The translations under genes were made by a program, and so were the position numbers. Below are positions 16,600 to 25,136 of a stretch of DNA of 64,000 bases, piece by piece. Source of the stretch: Williamsia sp. CHRR-6 (GTDB lineage: Bacteria; Actinomycetota; Actinomycetes; Mycobacteriales; Mycobacteriaceae); contig NZ_JAHCSG010000004.1 in the NCBI RefSeq assembly GCF_018474015.1, positions 1 through 64,000 of the forward strand. Direction: 5' to 3'. Below the pieces are notes generated by a model. The model did not search any database. It worked only from the letters and a program-made list of their open reading frames with translations, and was not told where the DNA came from. Position 1 is the stretch's first letter. Each line of letters begins with the position of its first letter.

Positions 16600-19325
16600 T
16601 GAAGGTGAACGGTCGGTCTCTCGACGCCACCCCGCGAGCGGGGCAGTGCCTGCGCACCTACCTGCGCGAACACGGGTGCGTCGAGGTGAAGAAGGGATGC
16701 GACTCCGGCGACTGTGGCGCGTGCACGGTGGTGATCGACGGCCGCGCCCAACACTCGTGTCTCGTCCCGGCGTTTCGGGCGCTGGACGCCCAGATCAGCA
16801 CCGTCGCCGCGGTGGGCACCCCCGAGAACCTGCACCCGCTGCAGCAACGCTTCTGTGCGGCCGCGGGCTTTCAGTGCGGCTTCTGCACAGCCGGATTCAT
16901 CACCACCGCAGCCACGTTCACCGATGCGCAACGCCTCGACCTCGACCACAGCCTCAAGGGCAACCTGTGTCGCTGCACCGGTTACCGGGCGATCACCCAA
17001 GCGATCACCCAGGACGCACAGCCGGAAGAGTCTCCTCGGGCGCCTGCCGGAGCCGCGGTGGTCACCGGCCGGCAGCGCTACACGATGGACGAACTGCCCA
17101 GCGACACAGGCCATATCGCGGTGCTGCGCAGCCCGCACGCGCACGCCGACATCGTCGCGATCGACACCACCACCGCGCAGGCGCTACCCGGGGTGCGGGC
17201 GGTGCTCACCCACCTGGACGATCCCGGGGTCCTGTTCTCCACCGCACGCCACCACAACCGGGACGACGACCCCGACGACACCCGGGTCTTCGACACCACC
17301 GTGCGGTTCGTCGGCCAGCGGGTGGCTGCCGTGGTGGCTGACTCCCCCGACATCGCAGCTCGCGCAATCGAATCCATCGCCGTCACCTATCGGGTGCGGC
17401 CGGCGGTGTTCGATCCGGCCGAGGCCCTGGCGCCAGGGGCGCCGCTGGTGCACGGCGACAAGGACGCCGCCGTGCACCGCATCGCCGACCCGCAGCGCAA
17501 CCTCGTCGCCGAGGTGCACGGCGAGGTGGGTGATGTCGACGCCGGTGTCGCGCAAGCCCGGGCCGTCGGCGGCGCGGTGGTCACCGGCACGTGGAGCAAC
17601 GCTCGCGTGCAGCACACGCACCTGGAAACGCATGCCGCCGTGGGATGGCGCGACGCGGCCGGTCGGTACGTGGTGCGCAGCAGCACCCAGGTGCCGTTCC
17701 TGGTGCGTGACGAGCTGTGCCACGTCTTCGGCCTCGATCCCGATCAGGTGCGAGTGCTGGCACCCCGGGTGGGCGGCGGGTTCGGTGGCAAGCAGGAACT
17801 CCTCACCGAGGACCTGGTGCTGTTGGCGCTCATCCGTACCGGCCGGCCGGCCGCCTACGAGTTCAGCCGCACCGACCAGTTCATCGCCGCGCCCAGCCGA
17901 CACCCCATGCGGGTGAAGGTGACCGCTGCCGCACGCCCCGACGGCACCCTGACCGCCATGGCCGTCGACGTGCTGAACAACGCCGGCGCGTACGGAAACC
18001 ACAGCGGCAGTGTGATGTTCCACGGCTGCAGCGAATCGGTGGCGCTGTACCGGGTACCCAACAAGCGGGTGGATGCCCGCACCGCCTACACCCACACCCT
18101 GCCGGCGGGTGCCTTCCGCGGCTACGGGCTGGGCCAGGTGATCTTCGGGATCGAATGCGCTTTGGACGAATTGGCCCGCGAACTCGGGGTCGACCCGTTC
18201 GCGTTGCGGCGGCGCAACGTGATCGTGCCTGGCGACGACTTCGTCACCTGGACGGTCGAGGACGACGACCTCGGCTTCGGCAGCTACGGCCTGGACCAGT
18301 GTCTGGATCTGGTGCAGTCCGCCCTCACCGACGGGGCCGCCGATCCGGTCCGCAGCGGCGCCGAGGTGGCCGGTCACCCGGACTGGCGCATCGGGCAGGG
18401 AGTGGCGGTGGCGATGATCGCCAGCGTGCCACCGCGCGGACATGTCGCCGAAGCGAGCGTCGAGTTGCGCAGCGACGGAACCTATCTGGTCTCAGTGGGG
18501 ACCGCCGAGTTCGGCAACGGGACCACCACTGTGCACACCCAGTTGGCGGCCCGAGCCCTGCACACCAGTCCGTCGGCGATCACGGTGTACCAGTCCGACA
18601 CCGACGCGGTGGGGCACGACACCGGCGCGTTCGGATCGGCGGGCACCCTGGTGGCGGGGACCGCGGTTCACCGCGCGGCAACTGCGCTGGCGGCGCAGGT
18701 CATCGCCACAGCCGCGCCCATGCTGGGCGGCGACCCAACGGCCTGCACACTGGATTCCGACGGAGTGCATTGCGGCGCAGCATCATCGACCCTGACCCAG
18801 ATCGCGCAGACAGCCGGTGGCGGCCTGATCGCCACCGGACGACACGACGGCACCCCGCGCACCGTGGTGTTCAACGTCCACGGGTTCCGGGTGGCCGTGC
18901 ACACGCCCACCGGCCGGGTGCGCATCCTGCAGTCGGTCCACGCCGCCGACGCCGGGACCGTGCTGAACCCGCAGCAGTGTCGCGGACAGATCGAAGGTGG
19001 TGTGGCCCAGGGGATCGGGTCGGCCCTCTACGAACAGATGATGCTCGACGAGTCCGGCGCGGTGAGCACCACCGTTCTGCGCAACTACCACATCCCACGC
19101 CTGTCCGACGTGCCCACCAGCGAGGTCTACTTCGCCGACACCCACGACAGCATCGGCCCGTTGGGGGCCAAGTCGATGAGCGAGGCGCCCTACAACCCGG
19201 TGGCGCCGGCGCTGGCCAATGCCATCCGGGACGCCATCGACATCCGCCTGTACGAGATCCCGATGAACGCGGCTCGCGTGTGGGCAGCCGCACAGCGCAC
19301 ACCCGACGGTGCCGATCGAACCTGA
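16599..19325 (+). CDS. Xanthine dehydrogenase, fused [2Fe-2S] and molybdopterin subunit
   Basis: 908 residues. Residues 1-145 are a two-cluster ferredoxin part: a plant-type cluster ([14 protein letters not shown] with a fourth Cys at QHSC) and a helical cluster (FQCGFCTAG and [11 protein letters not shown]). A short linker leads to the molybdopterin domains from about 155: [38 protein letters not shown], and the catalytic Glu in [20 protein letters not shown]. Purine hydroxylation (hypoxanthine/xanthine to urate) is inferred from the operon. The domain order without FAD resembles the single-chain aldehyde oxidoreductases of about 907 residues, but here a separate FAD gene precedes it. In most xanthine dehydrogenases the Fe-S part is separate or joined to FAD. 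Confidence 0.85.
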   Translation: MKVNGRSLDATPRAGQCLRTYLREHGCVEVKKGCDSGDCGACTVVIDGRAQHSCLVPAFRALDAQISTVAAVGTPENLHPLQQRFCAAAGFQCGFCTAGFITTAATFTDAQRLDLDHSLKGNLCRCTGYRAITQAITQDAQPEESPRAPAGAAVVTGRQRYTMDELPSDTGHIAVLRSPHAHADIVAIDTTTAQALPGVRAVLTHLDDPGVLFSTARHHNRDDDPDDTRVFDTTVRFVGQRVAAVVADSPDIAARAIESIAVTYRVRPAVFDPAEALAPGAPLVHGDKDAAVHRIADPQRNLVAEVHGEVGDVDAGVAQARAVGGAVVTGTWSNARVQHTHLETHAAVGWRDAAGRYVVRSSTQVPFLVRDELCHVFGLDPDQVRVLAPRVGGGFGGKQELLTEDLVLLALIRTGRPAAYEFSRTDQFIAAPSRHPMRVKVTAAARPDGTLTAMAVDVLNNAGAYGNHSGSVMFHGCSESVALYRVPNKRVDARTAYTHTLPAGAFRGYGLGQVIFGIECALDELARELGVDPFALRRRNVIVPGDDFVTWTVEDDDLGFGSYGLDQCLDLVQSALTDGAADPVRSGAEVAGHPDWRIGQGVAVAMIASVPPRGHVAEASVELRSDGTYLVSVGTAEFGNGTTTVHTQLAARALHTSPSAITVYQSDTDAVGHDTGAFGSAGTLVAGTAVHRAATALAAQVIATAAPMLGGDPTACTLDSDGVHCGAASSTLTQIAQTAGGGLIATGRHDGTPRTVVFNVHGFRVAVHTPTGRVRILQSVHAADAGTVLNPQQCRGQIEGGVAQGIGSALYEQMMLDESGAVSTTVLRNYHIPRLSDVPTSEVYFADTHDSIGPLGAKSMSEAPYNPVAPALANAIRDAIDIRLYEIPMNAARVWAAAQRTPDGADRT

Positions 19326-19326
19326 C

Positions 19327-19379
19327 CGATGGGTCAGCTATATTCCCACAGCCCGTACCCGCGTACGGATCACCCATCG
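19327..19379 (+). promoter_or_regulatory. Nested inverted repeats upstream of the DUF732 gene
   Basis: An outer repeat pair CGATGGGT/ACCCATCG (19327-19334 and 19372-19379) encloses an inner hairpin CCGTAC-CCGC-GTACGG (19353-19368). An AT-rich TATATT-like stretch lies between them near 19339-19345. This looks like a promoter with an operator or structured leader; no regulator is assigned. Confidence 0.35.
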
Positions 19380-19392
19380 AACAGGGAGACCC

Positions 19393-19743
19393 ATGTCCAT
19401 CACCTCACGTCGCGTCGCGCTGGCCGCTGCCGCCGCTGTTCTGTACATCGGAGCTGTCGCCGGATGCTCCGACTCAGCCAAATCGGGAGCCAAGGACACC
19501 GCGTTCTTGACGACCATCAAAAACGTCGGTGTCTCCCTCGGCAGCGATTCGGAGAACATCTCGAAGGGCAAGCAGGTCTGCGCCGACCTCAAGGCCGGCA
19601 AGAGCGTCACGTCGATCACCGCCGACCTGTCGAGCGCATTCTCCGGCGATGCCAGCAAGCCGCTGAGTTTCGCTGCCGCAGCCACCGGTGCCTATTGCAG
19701 CGATCAGACGAGCAAGCTCACCTCCGGCGTCACCGGCGGCTGA
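19393..19743 (+). CDS. DUF732-family secreted lipoprotein
   Basis: 116 residues from the ATG at 19393, which follows an AGGGAG ribosome site. The N-terminus MSITSRRVALAAAAAVLYIG ends in a lipobox-like AVAGC, so it is probably anchored to the outer face of the membrane. The mature part (FLTTIKNVGVSLGS, KQVCADLKAG, YCSDQTSKL) fits the mycobacterial DUF732 pattern of small helical proteins with two conserved Cys. Function unknown. Its last 14 bases overlap the 3' end of the convergent HdeD-like gene. Confidence 0.8.
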   Translation: MSITSRRVALAAAAAVLYIGAVAGCSDSAKSGAKDTAFLTTIKNVGVSLGSDSENISKGKQVCADLKAGKSVTSITADLSSAFSGDASKPLSFAAAATGAYCSDQTSKLTSGVTGG

Positions 19744-20281
19744 CGCTGGGCAACGTGAACAAGCTGACCACGCTGACCACGATCAGCAGGATCGCACCGA
19801 AGATGAGGAAGGTGCCGATCGCCAGACCGGGCAGCGCGATGACGACGACGCCGGCGAGGATCGACACGATGCCGGAGAGGATGATCAGCCATCGCGGTGC
19901 GTGGTACCAGCCGGAACGGTCGGTCACCAGGTCGTAGACGCCATCGAAGATCCAGCCGATGCCGATCATCAGCGCGAGCAGGGTGAGCGAAGATCCCGGG
20001 TGCACCAGCGCCACGAAGCCGGCCACGAAGATGATCGTGCCGAAGATGGCGAACAGCACTCGGGTCCAGCCGGACACACCGGTAGCTGCGAACGCGCTGA
20101 CCAGTCGGTAGACGCCCAAGAACAGCAGCGCGACACCGAAGGTGATGGCGACGACGAGAAGGGTGGGCCCGGGCCACACCAGCGCGATGATCCCGAGGAC
20201 GATTCCGATCACGGCGTTGACGATGAGCCCGGTGCGCACGGCCGAGCGGTATTGGTCTGTGATTGAGGGTGCGTTAGTCAT
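19730..20281 (-). CDS. HdeD-family (DUF308) membrane protein
   Basis: 183 residues with about six short hydrophobic helices in three pairs, typical of HdeD/DUF308 proteins: GIVLGIIALVWPGPTLLVVA, FVALVHPGSSLTLLALMIG, VVVIALPGLAIGTFLIFGA. The repeated PG-containing turn is a family trait. HdeD is linked to acid resistance in enterobacteria; in actinobacteria the role is not known. Convergent with the DUF732 gene. Confidence 0.8.
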   Translation of the reverse strand: MTNAPSITDQYRSAVRTGLIVNAVIGIVLGIIALVWPGPTLLVVAITFGVALLFLGVYRLVSAFAATGVSGWTRVLFAIFGTIIFVAGFVALVHPGSSLTLLALMIGIGWIFDGVYDLVTDRSGWYHAPRWLIILSGIVSILAGVVVIALPGLAIGTFLIFGAILLIVVSVVSLFTLPSVSRR

Positions 20282-20378
20282 GACCCGATGCTATCTGTGG
20301 TCAGATGACCTAGAATCGGCATCGTGCCTGGTCAAGGACACGTCGGCCCGATTTGGGCCCTGAATCGGCACCCGACCG

Positions 20379-20885
20379 TTACCTGGCCGAAGCTCCCGGC
20401 TCGAACTCGGCCGCGATCCCGGCCAGGTTGGCCAGAATCCCCTGCCGCCACACCCCCAGCCGGTAGGCGACGATGCGGCCCTCGCGTTCGGGGGCGTCGT
20501 CGATGGCCATGGTGATGCCGGAGAACCCGGTGCCCATCTTGGCGAACTGCCGGACCACGGTGCCGCGACTCGACGGCTCCACCTCGAACCCCCAGTGGGC
20601 CAGCGGCTCGGGCTCCGAGCGCACCGCCCACACCCAGCGGCGACCGGGCTCGAGGTCGACCACCTCACACTCGGTGGTCCAGGTGCCCATCTGTTCGCTG
20701 GTGTTGGTGCCGCGAAAGCGGGCGCCCAGCGCCACCCGATCGAAACCCGGAACCCACTGCACCCGTTGCAGTTCCCCGTCGAAGCGGGTGGGCAACTCGA
20801 TGTCGGTCACCAGCTGCCACACCGCCTGCGGGTCGGCAGGCACCAGCACCGTCTCCTCGACGGTGGGTCGATCTCGCAGTCGCAT
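20379..20885 (-). CDS. SRPBCC-family (polyketide cyclase-like) protein
   Basis: 168 residues from the ATG at 20885 (a GTG lies one codon earlier). The sequence follows the START-like/SRPBCC pattern: ETVLVPADPQAVWQLVTDIE at the N-terminus, a central VPGFDRVALGARFRGTN strand region, TTECEVVDLEPGRRWVWAVR, and a long C-terminal helix. Such proteins form a cavity that binds hydrophobic ligands. There is no clue to the ligand. It may share a transcript with the two-component genes upstream, since its start lies 8 bases downstream of the response regulator stop. Confidence 0.75.
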   Translation of the reverse strand: MRLRDRPTVEETVLVPADPQAVWQLVTDIELPTRFDGELQRVQWVPGFDRVALGARFRGTNTSEQMGTWTTECEVVDLEPGRRWVWAVRSEPEPLAHWGFEVEPSSRGTVVRQFAKMGTGFSGITMAIDDAPEREGRIVAYRLGVWRQGILANLAGIAAEFEPGASAR

Positions 20886-20892
20886 CACATGA

Positions 20893-21600
20893 TCATCGCA
20901 CCGAACGTCGGTGCTGCCAGCGATAACGCACCTGCGGGCGGCCGGCTCGCCCGTACTCGGTGTGTCGCCCGGCCACCCCGTCCTCGGCCAACCGCTCCAG
21001 GTAACGCCACGCGGTGACCCGCGAGACGCCCAACCCGGTGGCCACCTCCCCCGCGGTCAGCCCGTCGGCACTGTCACGGACCAGCCGCGCGATCTGCTCG
21101 GCGGTGTGCGGCGCAGTCCCGCTTGGAGCCGACGCACGCTGATCTGAGCCACGCAGCACCGCCATCGCCCGGTCCACCTCAGCCTGCCCGGCCGCGTCGG
21201 TTCCCGCGGTCAGGGCGGCGCGGTACCCGCGGTAGCGCTCGAGCTTCTCGGCGAACGCGGCGAAGGTGAAGGGCTTGAGCAGGTACAGCAACACCCCGTG
21301 CGCCACGGCGTCACGCACCACCGCGAGGTCACGTTCGGAGGTGATGGCCACGATGTCGGGGACCGGCCGTTGGCCTGAGAGCGCCGAGGCCAACTCCAGC
21401 CCGCTGGCGTCGGGCAACCCGATGTCGAGGAGCACCACGTCGATGGGGGCGCCCTCGGCCGCGGCGGACGCGACCTGGCGCAACGCAGCCTGCGCGGTGT
21501 GCGCCACCCCGGCCACACCGAACCCGGTCAGCCGTTCGACATAGGTCTGATGTGTCTGGGCGATCAACGGCTCGTCCTCGACGATGAGCACGCGGATCAT
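20893..21600 (-). CDS. CitB/DcuR-type response regulator
   Basis: 235 residues from the ATG at 21600. The receiver domain is complete: acidic pair in LIVEDEPLIA, phosphoacceptor Asp in VVLLDIGLPDASG, Thr/Ser in VAITSERD, Lys in YLLKPFTFAAF. The C-terminal part has the helix-turn-helix of the family (GLTAGEVATGLGVSRVTAWR). It should bind DNA to control a carboxylate transport gene. It follows the kinase gene by 19 bases, and dctA is divergent on the other side of that kinase, so dctA is the likely target. Confidence 0.9.
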   Translation of the reverse strand: MIRVLIVEDEPLIAQTHQTYVERLTGFGVAGVAHTAQAALRQVASAAAEGAPIDVVLLDIGLPDASGLELASALSGQRPVPDIVAITSERDLAVVRDAVAHGVLLYLLKPFTFAAFAEKLERYRGYRAALTAGTDAAGQAEVDRAMAVLRGSDQRASAPSGTAPHTAEQIARLVRDSADGLTAGEVATGLGVSRVTAWRYLERLAEDGVAGRHTEYGRAGRPQVRYRWQHRRSVR

Positions 21601-21619
21601 CGGGGCACCCGTGCCCGGA

Positions 21620-23203
21620 TCACCGGGGCACCCGTACCGTGACCACCGATCCATAGGTCATCTCCGCGCCGATGCTGCCCCCATGGCGGCTGACCACCTG
21701 CGACACCAACGCCAGCCCGAGACCTCGACCACCATGCGGCCCTGCCGCTTTGGTGGAGTAGCCGCGTCGACGAGCCCGGTCCAACTCGGCCGGATCCATC
21801 CCGGGGCCGCTGTCGGCCACCCGGATCACCAGCTCGGTGGCGTCCTGCCGCACGGTCACCTCCACCCACGGGTCGGCACGGTCACAGGCGTCGAGGGCGT
21901 TGTCGATGAGATTGCCTGCGACGGTGACCAACTCCGACCCCGACAGCGCGGGCTCGGCTTCGCTGTCCGACGGCGGGTCCAGCTGGGTCTCTTCGGTGAT
22001 GGCCAGGGCGATACCTCGCTCGTGGGCTTGTGCGCTCTTGCCCAGCAACAACGCCACCAGGGCCGGTTCGGCCACCGCCGCGGTCAGCCGGTCGACGAGA
22101 TGTTGCGACAGTTGCAGTTCGGTGGTGGCGAACCGGACGGCGTCGGCAGGCCGACCCATCTCCACGAGACCGACCACGGTGTGCAGCCGGTTGGCGGATT
22201 CGTGGGCTTGGGACCGCAGTGACTCTGCGAACACTCGCAGCGAGTCCAATTCGCCGAGTGCACCCTGCAATTCGGTGCGGTCGCGCACCGTGATGACCGC
22301 GCTGCGGGTTCCGCGTGGCCCGTGCACCGAGGATCGGTTGACCACCAACACCCGTTCGCCGGTCACGTGCACCTCGTCCCGGATCGACTCGGGGTCGACA
22401 TCGGGATCGGCTGCAGCCGAGACGAACTCGGGCACATCAGCCAGGCGCACCGGACCGTCACCGAGGCCCAACAGCCGGCGCGCCTCGTCGTTGACCAGCG
22501 CCACCGCGCCGTCGTCGACGACGACGAGACCTTCGTTGACCGCGTGCAGCACCGCGTCGTGGTGTTCGTACATGACCCGCAACTCCTCGGGGGCCAGGCC
22601 GTGGGTCTGCCGCAGCAGCCGACGACGCATGGCCCAGACACCCACCAGCGAGGCCACCAGCGCCGCGACGGTGATCGCGACGATCACCGGCAGCTGACCC
22701 AGCCACCGTTGGGCCAGGGTGGAGGTGGTGATGCCGGCGGCCACCAACCCGATGACGCGGCCGGAGCGGTCACGTACCGGGGCCACCGCCCGCACCGAGG
22801 GACCCAGTGTGCCGGTGTAGGTCTCGGTGAACACCCGCCCCGCCAACGCCGGGGCGATGGTGCCGACGAACCGGCCGCCGATCATGGCGGGGTTGGTGTG
22901 GGTGAAACGCACCCGGTCGGGACTCATGATGGTGATGAACGCCAGGCTGGTCTCGTCGCGCACCTGCTCGGTGACCGGTTGCAGTTGGGCTGTGGCGGTT
23001 CCGGATTCGATGGCCGCAGCGGTCGAGGGTGCGTCGGCCAGCGCCACCGCCACCGCTCGCACCTGATCGCGCGCGGAACGATCGCCGTCGCGTCGCGCGT
23101 CGTAGGCCGCCAGCGATCCGGCCGTCACCACCAGCACCAGCACCGCGACGACGTGCACCGTGAACACCTGCCCGGCCAGGCTGCGTGGCCACCACCGCTT
23201 CAT
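21620..23203 (-). CDS. CitA/DcuS-type sensor histidine kinase
   Basis: 527 residues from the ATG at 23203. Membrane helices at about 15-34 and 171-191 flank a periplasmic PAS-like sensor domain (FTHTNPAMIGGRFVGTIAPA, RVIGLVAAGI). A cytosolic PAS follows (about 215-310), then the kinase core. The phospho-acceptor is probably His334 in LRSQAHESANRLHTVVGLVE. The ATP-binding part shows GNLIDNALDAC, ADSGPGMDP and GGRGLGLALV. It should sense external C4-dicarboxylates or citrate. It is transcribed away from dctA with 104 bases between starts, which include a short CGCCGG/CCGGCG repeat (23272-23290). Confidence 0.9.
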   Translation of the reverse strand: MKRWWPRSLAGQVFTVHVVAVLVLVVTAGSLAAYDARRDGDRSARDQVRAVAVALADAPSTAAAIESGTATAQLQPVTEQVRDETSLAFITIMSPDRVRFTHTNPAMIGGRFVGTIAPALAGRVFTETYTGTLGPSVRAVAPVRDRSGRVIGLVAAGITTSTLAQRWLGQLPVIVAITVAALVASLVGVWAMRRRLLRQTHGLAPEELRVMYEHHDAVLHAVNEGLVVVDDGAVALVNDEARRLLGLGDGPVRLADVPEFVSAAADPDVDPESIRDEVHVTGERVLVVNRSSVHGPRGTRSAVITVRDRTELQGALGELDSLRVFAESLRSQAHESANRLHTVVGLVEMGRPADAVRFATTELQLSQHLVDRLTAAVAEPALVALLLGKSAQAHERGIALAITEETQLDPPSDSEAEPALSGSELVTVAGNLIDNALDACDRADPWVEVTVRQDATELVIRVADSGPGMDPAELDRARRRGYSTKAAGPHGGRGLGLALVSQVVSRHGGSIGAEMTYGSVVTVRVPR

Positions 23204-23307
23204 GCCATGAACGTAATGCAAACAACCGTGACCACCATCACAGCCGGGTCCATGCTGTTCGACAGACCCATCGCCGGGCGCACTCCGGCGTGACGTGAAG
23301 GAGCATC

Positions 23308-24672
23308 ATGACCGCAACCGACAACCGACCGACCCACCCCGGAGGGGGCGACGCCGGTGGTCCACCGGCCACCCGCCCGGCGCACCGCGACCGCACCCAC
23401 TGGCTCTACATCGCGGTGATCATCGCGGTGGTGGCCGGTGCCGCACTGGGCCTGCTGGCGCCGTCCGCGGGCAAGGAGATGGCGGTCATCGGCACGCTGT
23501 TCGTGAGCCTGATCAAGATGATGATCTCGCCGATCATCTTCTGCACCATCGTCTTGGGCATCGGATCGGTACGCAAGGCCGCCACCGTGGGCAAGGTGGG
23601 TGGGCTGTCGTTCATCTACTTCCTGGCGATGTCGACCGCAGCTTTGGCGATCGGTCTGGTGGTGGGCAACCTGATCCAGCCCGGCAACGGCCTCAACCTC
23701 ACCTCCGGCCTGGCCGAGAAGGGGCAGGACCTGGCCAAGAACGCCGAGAAGGGCAGTGGCACCTGGGATTTCATCAAGTCGATCATCCCTGACACGCTGG
23801 TGTCGTCGCTGACCGCGGGCAGCGTGCTGCAGACGCTGTTCGTGGCGCTGCTGGTGGGTTTTGCCATCCAGGCGTTGGGCACCCAGGGCGAGCCGGTGCT
23901 GCGTGGGGTGGAGGCCATCCAGAAGGTGGTCTTCAAGGTGCTCTCGATGGTGTTGTGGCTGGCCCCGATCGGCGCATTCGGCGCCATCGCCGGCGTGGTC
24001 GGTCAGACCGGCTGGAACGCCATCACCCATCTGCTGGCTCTGATGCTGGCCTTCTACCTCACGTGCGTGGTGTTCGTGTTCGGCGTTCTGGGTGCGCTGC
24101 TGCGCTTCTCGGCGGGCATGTCGATCTTCAAGCTGGTGCGCTACCTGGCGCGTGAGTACCTGTTGATCGTGGCCACCTCGTCTTCGGAGTCGGCACTGCC
24201 GCGGTTGATCGCAAAGATGGAGCACCTCGGCGTGGACCGCTCCACCGTGGGTGTCGTTGTGCCGACCGGATATTCGTTCAACCTCGACGGCACCGCGATC
24301 TACCTCACCATGGCGTCGCTGTTCATCGCCGAAGCCACCGGCGACCCGCTGAGCATGGGTGAACAGATCAGCCTGCTGGTGTTCATGATCATCGCTTCCA
24401 AGGGGGCCGCAGGGGTCTCGGGGGCCGGGTTGGCCACCCTGGCTGGTGGTCTGCAGGCGCATCGACCTGAACTGGTCGACGGTGTGGGGTTGATCGTGGG
24501 CATCGACCGGTTCATGTCCGAGGCCCGCGCGTTGACCAATTTCTCGGGCAACGCGGTGGCCACCCTGTTGGTGGGTACCTGGACCAAGACCGTCGACGCC
24601 GAGCAGGTGCACCGGGTGCTCGACGGCAAGCAGCCCTTCGACGAGTCGACCATGGTCGGAGACCGGCACTGA
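23308..24672 (+). CDS. dctA: C4-dicarboxylate transporter DctA (DAACS family)
   Basis: 454 residues, with GAAGGAG before the ATG. Signature stretches of the dicarboxylate/sodium or proton symporter family are present: LFVSLIKMMISPIIFCTIVL, SSSESALPRLIAKMEHLGV (serine-rich hairpin), PTGYSFNLDGTAIYLTMASL, and FMSEARALTNFSGNAVATLL. It imports succinate, fumarate or malate. The neighbouring CitA/CitB-type pair probably controls it. The 3' end is part of a small tandem duplication. Confidence 0.92.
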   Translation: MTATDNRPTHPGGGDAGGPPATRPAHRDRTHWLYIAVIIAVVAGAALGLLAPSAGKEMAVIGTLFVSLIKMMISPIIFCTIVLGIGSVRKAATVGKVGGLSFIYFLAMSTAALAIGLVVGNLIQPGNGLNLTSGLAEKGQDLAKNAEKGSGTWDFIKSIIPDTLVSSLTAGSVLQTLFVALLVGFAIQALGTQGEPVLRGVEAIQKVVFKVLSMVLWLAPIGAFGAIAGVVGQTGWNAITHLLALMLAFYLTCVVFVFGVLGALLRFSAGMSIFKLVRYLAREYLLIVATSSSESALPRLIAKMEHLGVDRSTVGVVVPTGYSFNLDGTAIYLTMASLFIAEATGDPLSMGEQISLLVFMIIASKGAAGVSGAGLATLAGGLQAHRPELVDGVGLIVGIDRFMSEARALTNFSGNAVATLLVGTWTKTVDAEQVHRVLDGKQPFDESTMVGDRH

Positions 24673-24699
24673 TCCACCGGTCGGAGACCGGCACTGATC
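24654..24699 (+). repeat. 21-bp direct repeat across the dctA stop codon
   Basis: The 21 bases 24654-24674, which include the dctA stop, recur at 24679-24699. Each copy holds GGTC-GGA-GACC, so the pair forms two hairpins, the second extended to CCGGTC-GGA-GACCGG. It looks like a recent tandem duplication of a terminator-like element. Confidence 0.7.
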
Positions 24700-24727
24700 A
24701 CCAGCCCCCGCAGGTAGTCTGCCCAGC

Positions 24728-25114
24728 ATGACTGCCAACCCGTTCGGCGAGATCGGTACAGCCACATATGTTCTGCTGACCACGTTCACCAAGGATGGGC
24801 GGCCCAAGCCGACCGCGATCTGGGCCGCGCTCGATGCGGGCGAACTGCTGGTGTGGACCCAGGCGAAGTCGTGGAAGGTCAAGCGCATCAACAACACCCC
24901 GCGGGTCACCCTTGCCGTGTGCGACCGGGCCGGCAACAATGCCGGACCGGCCGTCGAGGCGACGGCGCGGGTGCTCGACGACGCAGGCACCGCTCGCACC
25001 CGGTCGGCGATCATCGCCAAGTACGGGCTCGTCGGCCGGGTCGCGGTGACCGCGAGCAGCCTGTTCCGCGGTAAGTCATCGACCGTCGGGATCGCCGTCA
25101 GCCCGGTGAGCTGA
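24728..25114 (+). CDS. PPOX-class F420-dependent (or flavin) oxidoreductase
   Basis: 128 residues of the split-barrel pyridoxamine-oxidase-like fold: GTATYVLLTTFTKDGRPKPT, WAALDAGELLVWTQAKSWKV, RVTLAVCDRAGN. The KSWKVKRINNTPRV segment is the phosphate-binding region seen in F420-binding members. The actinobacterial context makes F420 the more likely cofactor, but FMN or heme cannot be excluded from sequence alone. Substrate unknown. Confidence 0.8.
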   Translation: MTANPFGEIGTATYVLLTTFTKDGRPKPTAIWAALDAGELLVWTQAKSWKVKRINNTPRVTLAVCDRAGNNAGPAVEATARVLDDAGTARTRSAIIAKYGLVGRVAVTASSLFRGKSSTVGIAVSPVS

Positions 25115-25136
25115 CGGCGATCCCAGCGCTCACGCG

